This document shows positions 24,308-33,099 of a DNA stretch of 59,343 nucleotides, piece by piece. Both the position numbers and the translations under genes were made by a program. The notes under the pieces were generated by a model. The model made no database searches. It saw only the letters and a program-made list of their open reading frames with translations, and had not been told where the DNA came from. Every line of letters begins with the position of its first letter. Within the stretch, counting starts at the first letter, position 1. The stretch is from the NCBI GenBank assembly GCA_016722285.1, contig JADKGI010000023.1, positions 1 through 59,343 on the forward strand. Reading direction: 5' to 3'. The stretch is from Saprospiraceae bacterium. Its GTDB lineage: Bacteria; Bacteroidota; Bacteroidia; Chitinophagales; Saprospiraceae.

Positions 24308-24670
24308 ATGAACAGCACTGTGACAAACGTAGAATTACTTTATGAGAAAGCTAAAACTTATACCGAACCCAGTATAGAACTGGCAAAACTTAATGCTATT
24401 GATAAAACAGCTGATCTCGTATCATCTTTGGTAAGTAGGAGCATCGCCGTCATGGTGATGGCCATGTTTACAATATTCATCAATATTGCTTTGAGCCTCT
24501 ATTTAGGACATCTTTTTGGCAAAAATTATTTAGGATTTGTGGCAGTTTCCGGATTGTATCTCATAGCTTACTTTATAATCGTCCATTGGAGTGATAGTAT
24601 TATAAAAATTCCAATTACTAATCTGGTCATTGCCAAGCTACTGAAGTCTAAATCTCATGACAGCAACTAA
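24308..24670 (+). CDS. Holin-like membrane protein (phage holin / DUF1469 type)
   Basis: A 120-residue protein: an N-terminal amphipathic region (ELLYEKAKTYTEPSIELAKL), two strong membrane helices (SIAVMVMAMFTIFINIALSL and FVAVSGLYLIAYFIIVHW), and a basic tail. This pattern fits the putative holin-X/DUF1469 family, which in Bacteroidota usually accompanies CsbD and stress genes and is not linked to phage lysis. Followed by a partner gene 9 bp later. Confidence 0.75.
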   Translation: MNSTVTNVELLYEKAKTYTEPSIELAKLNAIDKTADLVSSLVSRSIAVMVMAMFTIFINIALSLYLGHLFGKNYLGFVAVSGLYLIAYFIIVHWSDSIIKIPITNLVIAKLLKSKSHDSN

Positions 24671-24679
24671 TTTAGCCTT

Positions 24680-25024
24680 ATGAAGTCTTACAAAAATCAA
24701 AATCAACTTCTGGATGATTCCATAGCAGCTTTAAGGCTCAAAAGACAGCACGAGATCGAGACCTTAAAGACACAGTATCATGTAGTACTTGAGACATTAA
24801 GGCCATCTAATATCATCGATCAAAGTATCACGGATATTAGTACTGCCTTTGCTTTACGAGGAAATCTAAAAGTGTCCATTATTAGTATTCTTGGAGGGTA
24901 TTTATCCAGAAAACTATTGGTAAGGAATTCTAAATCTTTATTTAAAAATATTCTTGGTTATATAATACAAGTAGGTGTTTCAAACTTAATTACCCGCAGA
25001 GTTGATCCAGACCTAAGAGATTAG
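24680..25024 (+). CDS. Hypothetical partner of the holin-like protein
   Basis: A 114-residue protein with an N-terminal helical, charged region (DDSIAALRLKRQHEIETLKT) and a C-terminal part with weakly hydrophobic helices (KVSIISILGGYLSRKLLV, FKNILGYIIQVGVSNLI). Its place directly after the holin-like gene is typical of this gene pair; function unknown. Last gene of the plus-strand stress unit. Confidence 0.7.
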   Translation: MKSYKNQNQLLDDSIAALRLKRQHEIETLKTQYHVVLETLRPSNIIDQSITDISTAFALRGNLKVSIISILGGYLSRKLLVRNSKSLFKNILGYIIQVGVSNLITRRVDPDLRD

Positions 25025-25251
25025 TTAAAATACTAAATTGCATTGTGATTAATTTTTGTAACAACAATCCTTGATTTAAACATGAACTATGTTATTTCTT
25101 ATTCAAAATTTTGATCTGGTTTTACTTTAAATAAATGAAGTCATTTAAAAACGCATGTTAATGATATGTAAGTGCTTGGAATTCAGATTGATATCAAATT
25201 TCATTTTCATAACCAAAACTATGAGGATTAAATTTGATGAAAAGCTGGGTT

Positions 25252-25291
25252 TCAACCTGCCTGCCAAAGAATTTGTTCGGCAGGCAGTTGA
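25252..25291. repeat. GGCAGGC-type palindrome
   Basis: TCAACCTGCCTGCC and GGCAGGCAGTTGA form a 12-13 bp stem with one bulge. It lies about 90 bp before the regulator start, with no T-tract, so it is more likely a dispersed palindrome than a terminator. Otherwise the 330 bp between 25024 and 25384 hold nothing recognised. Confidence 0.5.
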
Positions 25292-25383
25292 CTTGCATAG
25301 GGATTAACGATATGTTTTTAAATCCCTTCAATATCAGTAGTTCTTCCATGTAAGCTTTGTGGATTATCATTTATAGGAATTTT

Positions 25384-28155
25384 ATGTCCAAAAATAATAT
25401 AGCTTTTTTAATTTTTTTATTTGTTGGTGCAACTAGTTTTTGCCAACATTCGCCACCTGTTTTTAATTATAAAGTTTCTGACTATAAAGCACATCCACAA
25501 AATTGGTCAATACAACAAACTAAGGATTCCCTGATGTATTTTGGCAACACAGATGGACTTTTGAGTTTCAATGGAAACTTGTGGACGTTAAGTAAGTTGC
25601 CTAACAATAAGACGATTAGGTCTCTTTTAAGTGTCGGGGATCGAATTTATTCCGGCGCTTATGGTGACATAGGATATTGGGAAAAGCAAGAGTGTGCTGA
25701 TTATGCATATCGATCTTTAAGTAGCCTGGTTCCGGATAATTCCATAGAAAAGGAAGAGATATGGCACATTATTTCACATAAGGGCATCGTATATTTCCAG
25801 TCATTTTCAATCTTGCTGGCGTATGATGGGAAGAAGATTAAAAAGATTAGTCTTCCTGGCAATATCATGTATTTACATATAGTCAATGAAAAAATCTTAT
25901 TCCAAGTTCTGGATCAAGGAATATTTGAACTTATAGATGACTATAAAATTAAGAAACTGCCTAATACAGAATGGTTTAGTGGCATGACTATTACTAGTAT
26001 CCTGGCATTCAAAAATAGCGAATTATTGGTTACAACAAATTCAAATGGCATCTTTATTTATAATAACGGTATTATAAAAGATTGGAAAAAATCGATGAAT
26101 TTCCACTTCTCAGAGGTACAAATAAATAAGGCGATAATAAGCCGTGATGGAGACATCGTGCTTGGGACGATTAGAGATGGATTGATGGTTTTTAGTTTAG
26201 ACGGTACATTGAAGTATCATATTAATTCGCTGAATGGATTGCAAAACAATACCGTTTTAAGTATTTTTGAAGACCGGAGCCATAACTTATGGTTTGGTTT
26301 AGATAGAGGGATTAGCATTGTGGTAACTGGAGATCAGACTCAGAGATATTATGATTATAGAGGCGTTTTGGGAACTGTCTATACAGCAGCTTGCCTGGAT
26401 TCTGTGCTTTATTTGGGAACAAATCAAGGTGTTTATTATTTTGACCAAAAGAAAAAAGAATATAATTATCTAAATGACTTTAAACTTGTCAAAGGAACTC
26501 AAGGTCAGGTATGGGAGCTTAAAGTTTATGATGGGCAGCTTTTTTGCGGACATAATGAAGGTAGTTTTTTAATTAAGGGATCTTATTCCCAAAAGGTATC
26601 TACTGTAAATGGAGGATGGTATTCTTCTGTTATCTCAACCAAAAATGATAAGTATATCCTTCAATCCACATATACTGGATTCGTGGTCTATTCGACAAAC
26701 AATGGGATGAAATATTCCTATCGTGTTGAAGGAATCAATATTCCCATTAAGAAATTTGTACTTGATTATGACTTCAATGTGTGGGCAATTACCCCAAATG
26801 ATGAACTATATAAGTTTTCATTGGATAGCAATTTTACAAGGATTATAAAGACAAAAAAGTATGGTATCAATGAAGGTCTCCCAATTCTTTCTAAATTGGA
26901 CGTTATCAGTATAGATAACCGGATTTGGGTATTCACAGGAAATAATAAATACAGGTTTGATGGTAGCAAGCAAGCCTTTATCGTTGATAGTCAATATGAT
27001 TACCTGAGTTGTGACGATTGCATAATACGCAAATTAGATGATGCCCACTGGGCACTACTCTATAAAGATAGCATTAGCATATATAGAGATTCTCAACGAA
27101 TCAATAGTTTTAATATTTCTGTCAATATGGAGTACAATAGTATTGTGATGCTAAATGGGAGACAATTAGTATTTTGCTTAAATGAAGGTTATGCGATTTC
27201 AGATTCTAAAATTGACTTAAATAAAAGTAAAATTAGAATTCCATTGCACTTTACAAAGCTGGAATATGTAAAAACCAAACAATGTATTCCTTTGAATTTA
27301 GATGATGTGCTTGAGATTCCTTACAACAGGAATCACATTAAAATCCATTTTTACAAAACGGACTTTACTCAGGACAAGATTTTTTATTACAAATTAGATG
27401 ATGATACACCATGGCAAGCGGTTAAAGACATGTCATTTGTGGAATTTTCGAACTTAAGGCCGAATCAGTATAAGTTATGGATTAAATCCATCGATGGTCA
27501 TGTTTCCGAACCCATTGAATTTGTAATTCTTCAGCCATGGTACTTCAGTAAGTTGGCTTGGTTCTTTTATGTTCTTTTATTTTTCGGAGCATTGAAATTG
27601 CTTAAAATCTATTTTGATAAAAAGTTAACACAAGAAAAAATAAGACTAGAATCAGAAAATGAAAGATTACTCAGAGAACATAAATACGAATTAGAAAACA
27701 ATAGATTGATCCAGGATAATTTACTAAAAAGTAAAGAATTGGCAAATGCAACGATGCATCTGGTTCAAAAAAATGAATTATTACAAGAAATTAAAGAAGA
27801 ATTAATTGATGTCCGCAAAACGGGAGATCACACTTTGACTACAAAAGATTTTCAAAATTTAATGAAGATTATTAATCAAAATATGACTGTGGATGATGAT
27901 AGAAATTTTTTCGAGTCCAATTTTAATGATGTACATGAAGCTTTTTTCAAAAAAATGAAATCCGAATTTCCAGAATTGACCATTCTTGATTTAAAATTGG
28001 CGGCATACTTAAAGATGAATTTGTCATCCAAGGAGATTGCGCCACTCTTTAATATCTCAATACGAGGTTTGGAAAATAAAAGATATCGTCTTAGAAAAAA
28101 ACTTGGACTTCCTAATGACTTTAATCTATCAGAATATTTTTACAACTTAAAATGA
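25384..28155 (+). CDS. Propeller/Y_Y_Y membrane sensor-regulator with LuxR-like HTH
   Basis: A 923-residue regulator from the ATG at 25384 (an ATG 27 bp upstream is open, but MSKNNIAFLIFLFVGATSFC is a proper signal peptide). Layout: signal peptide; beta-propeller repeats (about 30-600; e.g. ISRDGDIVLGTIRDGLMVF, FEDRSHNLWFGLDRGISIV); Y_Y_Y domain (about 633-715); one transmembrane helix (724-744, LAWFFYVLLFFGALKLLKIY); coiled coil; C-terminal helix-turn-helix (about 867-912, LDLKLAAYLKMNLSSKEIAP). There is no kinase domain, so the sensed sugar is probably coupled directly to the DNA-binding domain at the membrane. It precedes and probably regulates the PUL genes from 28424. Confidence 0.88.
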   Translation: MSKNNIAFLIFLFVGATSFCQHSPPVFNYKVSDYKAHPQNWSIQQTKDSLMYFGNTDGLLSFNGNLWTLSKLPNNKTIRSLLSVGDRIYSGAYGDIGYWEKQECADYAYRSLSSLVPDNSIEKEEIWHIISHKGIVYFQSFSILLAYDGKKIKKISLPGNIMYLHIVNEKILFQVLDQGIFELIDDYKIKKLPNTEWFSGMTITSILAFKNSELLVTTNSNGIFIYNNGIIKDWKKSMNFHFSEVQINKAIISRDGDIVLGTIRDGLMVFSLDGTLKYHINSLNGLQNNTVLSIFEDRSHNLWFGLDRGISIVVTGDQTQRYYDYRGVLGTVYTAACLDSVLYLGTNQGVYYFDQKKKEYNYLNDFKLVKGTQGQVWELKVYDGQLFCGHNEGSFLIKGSYSQKVSTVNGGWYSSVISTKNDKYILQSTYTGFVVYSTNNGMKYSYRVEGINIPIKKFVLDYDFNVWAITPNDELYKFSLDSNFTRIIKTKKYGINEGLPILSKLDVISIDNRIWVFTGNNKYRFDGSKQAFIVDSQYDYLSCDDCIIRKLDDAHWALLYKDSISIYRDSQRINSFNISVNMEYNSIVMLNGRQLVFCLNEGYAISDSKIDLNKSKIRIPLHFTKLEYVKTKQCIPLNLDDVLEIPYNRNHIKIHFYKTDFTQDKIFYYKLDDDTPWQAVKDMSFVEFSNLRPNQYKLWIKSIDGHVSEPIEFVILQPWYFSKLAWFFYVLLFFGALKLLKIYFDKKLTQEKIRLESENERLLREHKYELENNRLIQDNLLKSKELANATMHLVQKNELLQEIKEELIDVRKTGDHTLTTKDFQNLMKIINQNMTVDDDRNFFESNFNDVHEAFFKKMKSEFPELTILDLKLAAYLKMNLSSKEIAPLFNISIRGLENKRYRLRKKLGLPNDFNLSEYFYNLK

Positions 28156-28423
28156 CTTTTATATATTAGAAATATACTAAAATTCCATTTTAGAACGTAT
28201 TTTTTTAAAAATGGAGTAGTCGTGGCGTAGTCAATGATGGCTTATAAATCAGTATTTTTTAGTAATATTGCATTGAAATAATCGTATAACGCAAAATATT
28301 GCTTCGTTTGGTGAATTCGGGCCAAAAGCATCTATTTGGAATTATTACGAATGTTTCATTCTTGAAATATAAGAATTCAAACCATTGGTTTATTAATTTA
28401 CTCACCTTATTAAAGTAAAAAAA

Positions 28424-31400
28424 ATGCTTAAACGTTTACAAATTTTAATCGCCCTGTTATTTGCTGTCTTCAGCATACAAGCACAGATCATATATGAAAA
28501 TTTTGAAGGCGGCTCTTCAAAAATTGCATGGAATGTCAACAATGGACTCAAGTATGAAGGCCCAGTGGCCAACCCATTAAAAAATGCCGTCGACTCAAGT
28601 GCTTTTGTTGGAAAGTTTATTAACGATGGAATTTCTGATTTTTGTTTTGGTCTAGGTGATTTGACTGTCCCGGCAGATCTTTCTAAGTTCAATGTCATGA
28701 AAATTAAGATTTGGGCGCCGGTTGCACCTACTTCTGCCTTGCTGAAATTTGAAGGTGGTGGGAAAAACGTAGAGAAATTTATTGACATCAAAGTGGCCAA
28801 TGAATGGGTAGAATATGCAGTAGATTTTTCCGGAGGTGCAAGTTTCACTATGCTGAATAAGGTTCTCCTTGCTTTTCATCCTTTTACTACTCCACAAGCT
28901 GGAACATATTATTTTGATGATATCGTTGCTTATAATGGTAAAGCAGTGTTTGAAACTTTCGAAACTGGAAATGAAATGAATTGGATGGCTTTGGATGGAA
29001 GTCTGGTTGCCCCAATAGCAAATCCAGATTTAAATTCAGTAAATGGTTCAGCAAAATGTGGAAAATATACCAAATCTGGCACGCATTCTTATAGTTTGTT
29101 ACTTGCTGAAAGAAGTATGCCATTTGATCTAAGCGTATTAAATCAAATGAAAATTCAATTATATACAGACGCTGCAACACAAGTGCTTTTAAAACTCGAA
29201 GGTCCAGGTGGTCCTCCGGTAGAAAAAATTGTAAATATAGGAGTTAGAAATGCATGGCAAGAATATACTTTCGATATGTCTGCCGGTAAAGATTTTAAAC
29301 ATTTAACAAAAGCAATTTTATTTTTTGACCCAGGCGTAGAAGCCAGTATGGATGATTACTATTTCGATAATTTCTATGCAGTGGCAAAAGGAGCTTGTGC
29401 AAATAGTACACCTAATCCAGATATCATAGACGATTTCGAATGTAATAGAAATGCCACCTATGTGAACGGATGGGATAGTTTATCTGTGGTTCCGAATCCT
29501 TCACCAAATGCTGTGAATAATTCAAGCATGGTAGGAAAATATGTAGATCCATTAATGGAGCAATGGGCTGCACTTTTGATTGATTATCAAAATCCATTGG
29601 TTTTAAGTACTAAAAACCAACTTAAAGTTAAAATATTTACAAAAAAAGTTACTAGGGTTTTGTTTAAACTTGAAGGAGGCGTTTCACCTGCTATCGAAAA
29701 ATGGATTGATCTGAATGAAGTAAATCAATGGGTTGAATATACCGTAGATTTTAGTAGTGAAGCATTGGCTAGTCATAAAAAAATAGTTATGTTCTTCAAT
29801 GCAGGAAATGATCCAGTGGCGGGAGATACTTATTATATAGATGATATTTCATGGGGGGTTAAGACAAATGTTGATTTAGAAAACTTTGAAGCAGGAGCTT
29901 CTCTCCCGTGGGAACCACTAGATCAACAAACAGTCATTCATGGAGTTTTTGCAGTTATTGCAAATCCTAATTCGATCGGCATAAACACATCTTCTAAAGT
30001 GGGAAAATATACAAAAGGAGCTTCTCCTTTTTCTACTCTTGCTGCAGTTGCGCCAGGAGCAATAAATACTACTTTAAAACCACAATTTAATATGGATGTT
30101 TTGGCACCTTTGGGAAGTAAGACCGTAACCATACAATTAGAAAGCGCAACTGCCGGTAACAAAGAAGTGGTTAGAGATATTACTAATGCTGGAAATTGGG
30201 AAACTCTTTCATTTGATTTTGCAAATTTCAAGAACATTACTGATTGGGCGGCTATTAAATTGATTTTTAATCAAGGAGTTGCTGAAAATGGAGCAATGTA
30301 TTTTTTTGATAATATCAGACAAGGTGAGTCAACCGTTGACCCATGCGAAGGTGCTGTTAAGCTACCAAATATTATCGATGATTTCGAATGTCAAAGAAAT
30401 TATGCTTTCGGCGCAGGTGCGCAGCTGGTAACTGTAGTAAATAATCCAAAGCTTTCGGCAACGAATAGCTCGGTAAAAGTAGGATTGTACAAGGATCAAC
30501 CAAATGAACCTTGGGCTGCTTTATGTACTGACTTCCCGGAAGCAATCAATTTAGATGTTTTTAATCAATTAGAATTTCAAGTACTTTCTACAAAGGTAGT
30601 GCCTGTATTATTGAAATTAGAAGGTGGTACAAGCCCGCAAAAAGAAATTTGGACAGATATCAAAACAGCAAATGACTGGTATAGTATTTCTGCTGATTTT
30701 TCAGGTGAGAAAGGAAAGAATCATAAGCGAGTCTGTATTTTCTTTAATGGTGGGGTAGAAACCACAACTGTTGACGATTATTTTATTGATAATATTAAAT
30801 TTTCACACGCTCCTTATGACGGTTGTGTTATGAATTTTGACGATCCGGCTTTTGTTTCTAATAAATGGAGTTTCTTCCCGGCTGACAATTCAGGTGGATT
30901 CGAATTAGTAGATAATCCGCTTAAAGCGGGTTTAAATATATCTAATAAAGTAGGTAAAGCAATTGAAAAAGCTTCCGGTGAACAACCTTGGCAAGGTATG
31001 TATGCTAATTTGGACTCTTATATCAAATTTGGAGCAAACAAGTTGATCAGAATGAAAGTACTTTCACCTAAAGTAGGTACGATTACGATGAAGGTAGAAG
31101 GACCATTGGTCGATGGCTTCCCTGGATCTGGAGATCTTACGATTTCGAATACAAAAGCCGGTGTATGGGAAGATCTGGTATGGGATTTTTCTGCTTCACC
31201 GACGCCTATCAATCCTGCAGGAAAGTACGCTAGAATCACTTTAATATTTGATATTAATAATCTTCCTGCTCAAGATGTAGTTTATTATTTTGATGATGTG
31301 AGACTAGATGGGGCTGATTGCGGACAAGTATCTTCATCCAACGATATAGGAAGTATTGAGAAAATGAGTATAAGTCCAAATCCAGTGTACGACGTATTAC

Positions 31401-31594
31401 AAATACATAAATCGGAAAATATTAAATTTACAGATATTGTAAATATCAATGGTCAGCGAATTGCCAGAGTTTGGAATAATAATCAAGCCACTCAATACAT
31501 TGATGTGAGTAATATCCAAAATGGTGCATATATCGTTTTAGGTTATAATACCGATCAAAAATTAATAGCTCAGTCGAGATTTATAAAAATGTAA
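28424..31594 (+). CDS. T9SS-secreted surface protein with six repeated CBM-like domains
   Basis: A 1056-residue protein with a signal peptide (ending FSIQAQ), six tandem domains of about 150-165 residues (about 20-170, 171-325, 330-481, 482-640, 645-797, 798-965) and a T9SS type A sorting domain (about 975-1056: SISPNPVYDVLQIH). Each repeat opens with an acidic NFE/DFE motif, has KVGKY in the middle, LLKLEGG, a W-EY-VDF strand, and ends YYFDDI. This is a carbohydrate-binding-module-like (galactose-binding-like) jelly roll; the family number is not certain. It probably gathers glucan at the cell surface for the adjacent GH144-like enzymes. First structural gene of the PUL. Confidence 0.85.
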   Translation: MLKRLQILIALLFAVFSIQAQIIYENFEGGSSKIAWNVNNGLKYEGPVANPLKNAVDSSAFVGKFINDGISDFCFGLGDLTVPADLSKFNVMKIKIWAPVAPTSALLKFEGGGKNVEKFIDIKVANEWVEYAVDFSGGASFTMLNKVLLAFHPFTTPQAGTYYFDDIVAYNGKAVFETFETGNEMNWMALDGSLVAPIANPDLNSVNGSAKCGKYTKSGTHSYSLLLAERSMPFDLSVLNQMKIQLYTDAATQVLLKLEGPGGPPVEKIVNIGVRNAWQEYTFDMSAGKDFKHLTKAILFFDPGVEASMDDYYFDNFYAVAKGACANSTPNPDIIDDFECNRNATYVNGWDSLSVVPNPSPNAVNNSSMVGKYVDPLMEQWAALLIDYQNPLVLSTKNQLKVKIFTKKVTRVLFKLEGGVSPAIEKWIDLNEVNQWVEYTVDFSSEALASHKKIVMFFNAGNDPVAGDTYYIDDISWGVKTNVDLENFEAGASLPWEPLDQQTVIHGVFAVIANPNSIGINTSSKVGKYTKGASPFSTLAAVAPGAINTTLKPQFNMDVLAPLGSKTVTIQLESATAGNKEVVRDITNAGNWETLSFDFANFKNITDWAAIKLIFNQGVAENGAMYFFDNIRQGESTVDPCEGAVKLPNIIDDFECQRNYAFGAGAQLVTVVNNPKLSATNSSVKVGLYKDQPNEPWAALCTDFPEAINLDVFNQLEFQVLSTKVVPVLLKLEGGTSPQKEIWTDIKTANDWYSISADFSGEKGKNHKRVCIFFNGGVETTTVDDYFIDNIKFSHAPYDGCVMNFDDPAFVSNKWSFFPADNSGGFELVDNPLKAGLNISNKVGKAIEKASGEQPWQGMYANLDSYIKFGANKLIRMKVLSPKVGTITMKVEGPLVDGFPGSGDLTISNTKAGVWEDLVWDFSASPTPINPAGKYARITLIFDINNLPAQDVVYYFDDVRLDGADCGQVSSSNDIGSIEKMSISPNPVYDVLQIHKSENIKFTDIVNINGQRIARVWNNNQATQYIDVSNIQNGAYIVLGYNTDQKLIAQSRFIKM

Positions 31595-31713
31595 AAACTG
31601 TGTTCGAATAAAGGTTGAGGTAGGCTTCAAATCTACCCTTAATCTTTTATAATAACCAGTAGTGCTAATAGCTTTAATAAGAAATTTAATTTTACATTTC
31701 TAACATCTATTTC

Positions 31714-33099
31714 ATGTCCAATTACATCAGAAGCATTCTATTTCTTGTTGTTATATTTGGATGTTCACACAATCGGGTAAAGTTTGACTTTAAATACAGC
31801 AGGTCAGAACTCAAGAAACGTAGCTTTAATTTTTTTTGGGAATTAGCGGATTCTGTACATCTTCAGATTCCCGATAGATATCCCACGTTTCCTTTTTCAA
31901 GTATTGCAGCAACCGGGTTCGGATTGAGTGCCTACTTGACTGGAATAGAAAATGGATATATCACCCGAGCTCAAGCCGCAGAACGAGTGCAACAAACTCT
32001 AAACACTCTTTGGGAATTACCTCAAGGTCCGGACAAATCAGGAGTCAGTGGATATAAAGGCTTTTTCTACCACTTTCTAACTCCTGATAAGGCTAGAAGG
32101 TACAAAAATGTTGAATTGTCATCTATAGATACTGGTTTGCTCATGGCAGGTGTATTAAGTGTCATGTCGTATTTTGATAACATAAATGATCCTAAAGAAA
32201 TTGAGATCCGAATGCTTGCTGAAAAGCTATATCGACGTGTAGATTGGACTTGGATGATGAAAGCTAATGGAAAGATGAGTATGGGCTGGCATCCGGAAAA
32301 AGGATTTATCGAAAATGATTGGCATGGCTACAATGAAGCTATGATTCTTCTCGTCATGGCTTTGGGTTCACCCACCCATCCTATACCTGATGGATCTTGG
32401 TCTGAGTGGAGTAAAACCTATGAGTCAGATATATATTATGGCCTTCGACACATTCAGTTCGAACCTTTATTTGGACATCAATATAGCCATATATGGATTG
32501 ATTTCAAAGGTATCAGAGACAGCTTTATGATGGCAAATGACGACGATTATTTCAATAATTCTGTCAAAGCTAGTTTGTCTAACAGAGCTTACTGTATAGA
32601 TAATCCGAACGAATACATTGGATATGGAAAACAATGTTGGGGATTGACGGCATGTGATGGTCCAGTAAATGCCTCACTCAAAATTGATGGTAAAGAAAGA
32701 CAGTTTTTTGACTATAGAGCACGAGGTGCTTCATCTTTCAAAGTGGTTGATGATGGAACAATTTCTCCAACAGCGGCTGGTGGATCTTTTGTTTTTACAC
32801 CTAAAGAATCTGAAGCTTGTTTAAGTTCACTTTGGAATACATATTATAAAGAACTTATTGGTCCTTATGGTTTTAAAGATGCTTTTAATTTGACCTATAA
32901 GTCACCCGAATATCCAAATGGCTGGTTTGATTTTGAATATCTCGGTATAGATCAAGGTCCAATTGTATTGATGATCCAAAATCATGAAACATCCTTGATA
33001 TGGAAAACGATGAAAAAGAATCCTTATATTATTAACGGTCTAAAAAAAGCTGGCTTTAAGGGAGGCTGGTTAGATAAAATTAAAATCGATGAAGAATAA
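31714..33099 (+). CDS. GH144-like endo-beta-1,2-glucanase lipoprotein
   Basis: A 461-residue lipoprotein (lipobox VVIFGC) of the glucoamylase-like family that includes GH144 endo-beta-1,2-glucanases. Family features: RSFNFFWELAD at the N-terminus, SIAATGFGLSAYLTGIENGY, GFFYHFLT, ELSSIDTGLLMAG, WHGYNEAMILLVMALGSPTH, QYSHIWIDFKGIRD, CWGLTACDGP, DDGTISPTAAGGSFVFTPKE, LGIDQGPIVLMIQNH. It is predicted to cleave internal beta-1,2 bonds at the surface or in the periplasm. It overlaps the start of the GH3 gene by 11 bp, so the two are translationally coupled. Confidence 0.82.
   Translation: MSNYIRSILFLVVIFGCSHNRVKFDFKYSRSELKKRSFNFFWELADSVHLQIPDRYPTFPFSSIAATGFGLSAYLTGIENGYITRAQAAERVQQTLNTLWELPQGPDKSGVSGYKGFFYHFLTPDKARRYKNVELSSIDTGLLMAGVLSVMSYFDNINDPKEIEIRMLAEKLYRRVDWTWMMKANGKMSMGWHPEKGFIENDWHGYNEAMILLVMALGSPTHPIPDGSWSEWSKTYESDIYYGLRHIQFEPLFGHQYSHIWIDFKGIRDSFMMANDDDYFNNSVKASLSNRAYCIDNPNEYIGYGKQCWGLTACDGPVNASLKIDGKERQFFDYRARGASSFKVVDDGTISPTAAGGSFVFTPKESEACLSSLWNTYYKELIGPYGFKDAFNLTYKSPEYPNGWFDFEYLGIDQGPIVLMIQNHETSLIWKTMKKNPYIINGLKKAGFKGGWLDKIKIDEE

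Noticed and set aside
24308..25024. Phage remnant because of the holin-like protein
   Set aside because: This holin-type family with its partner gene is common in Bacteroidota stress clusters, and no other phage gene is present.
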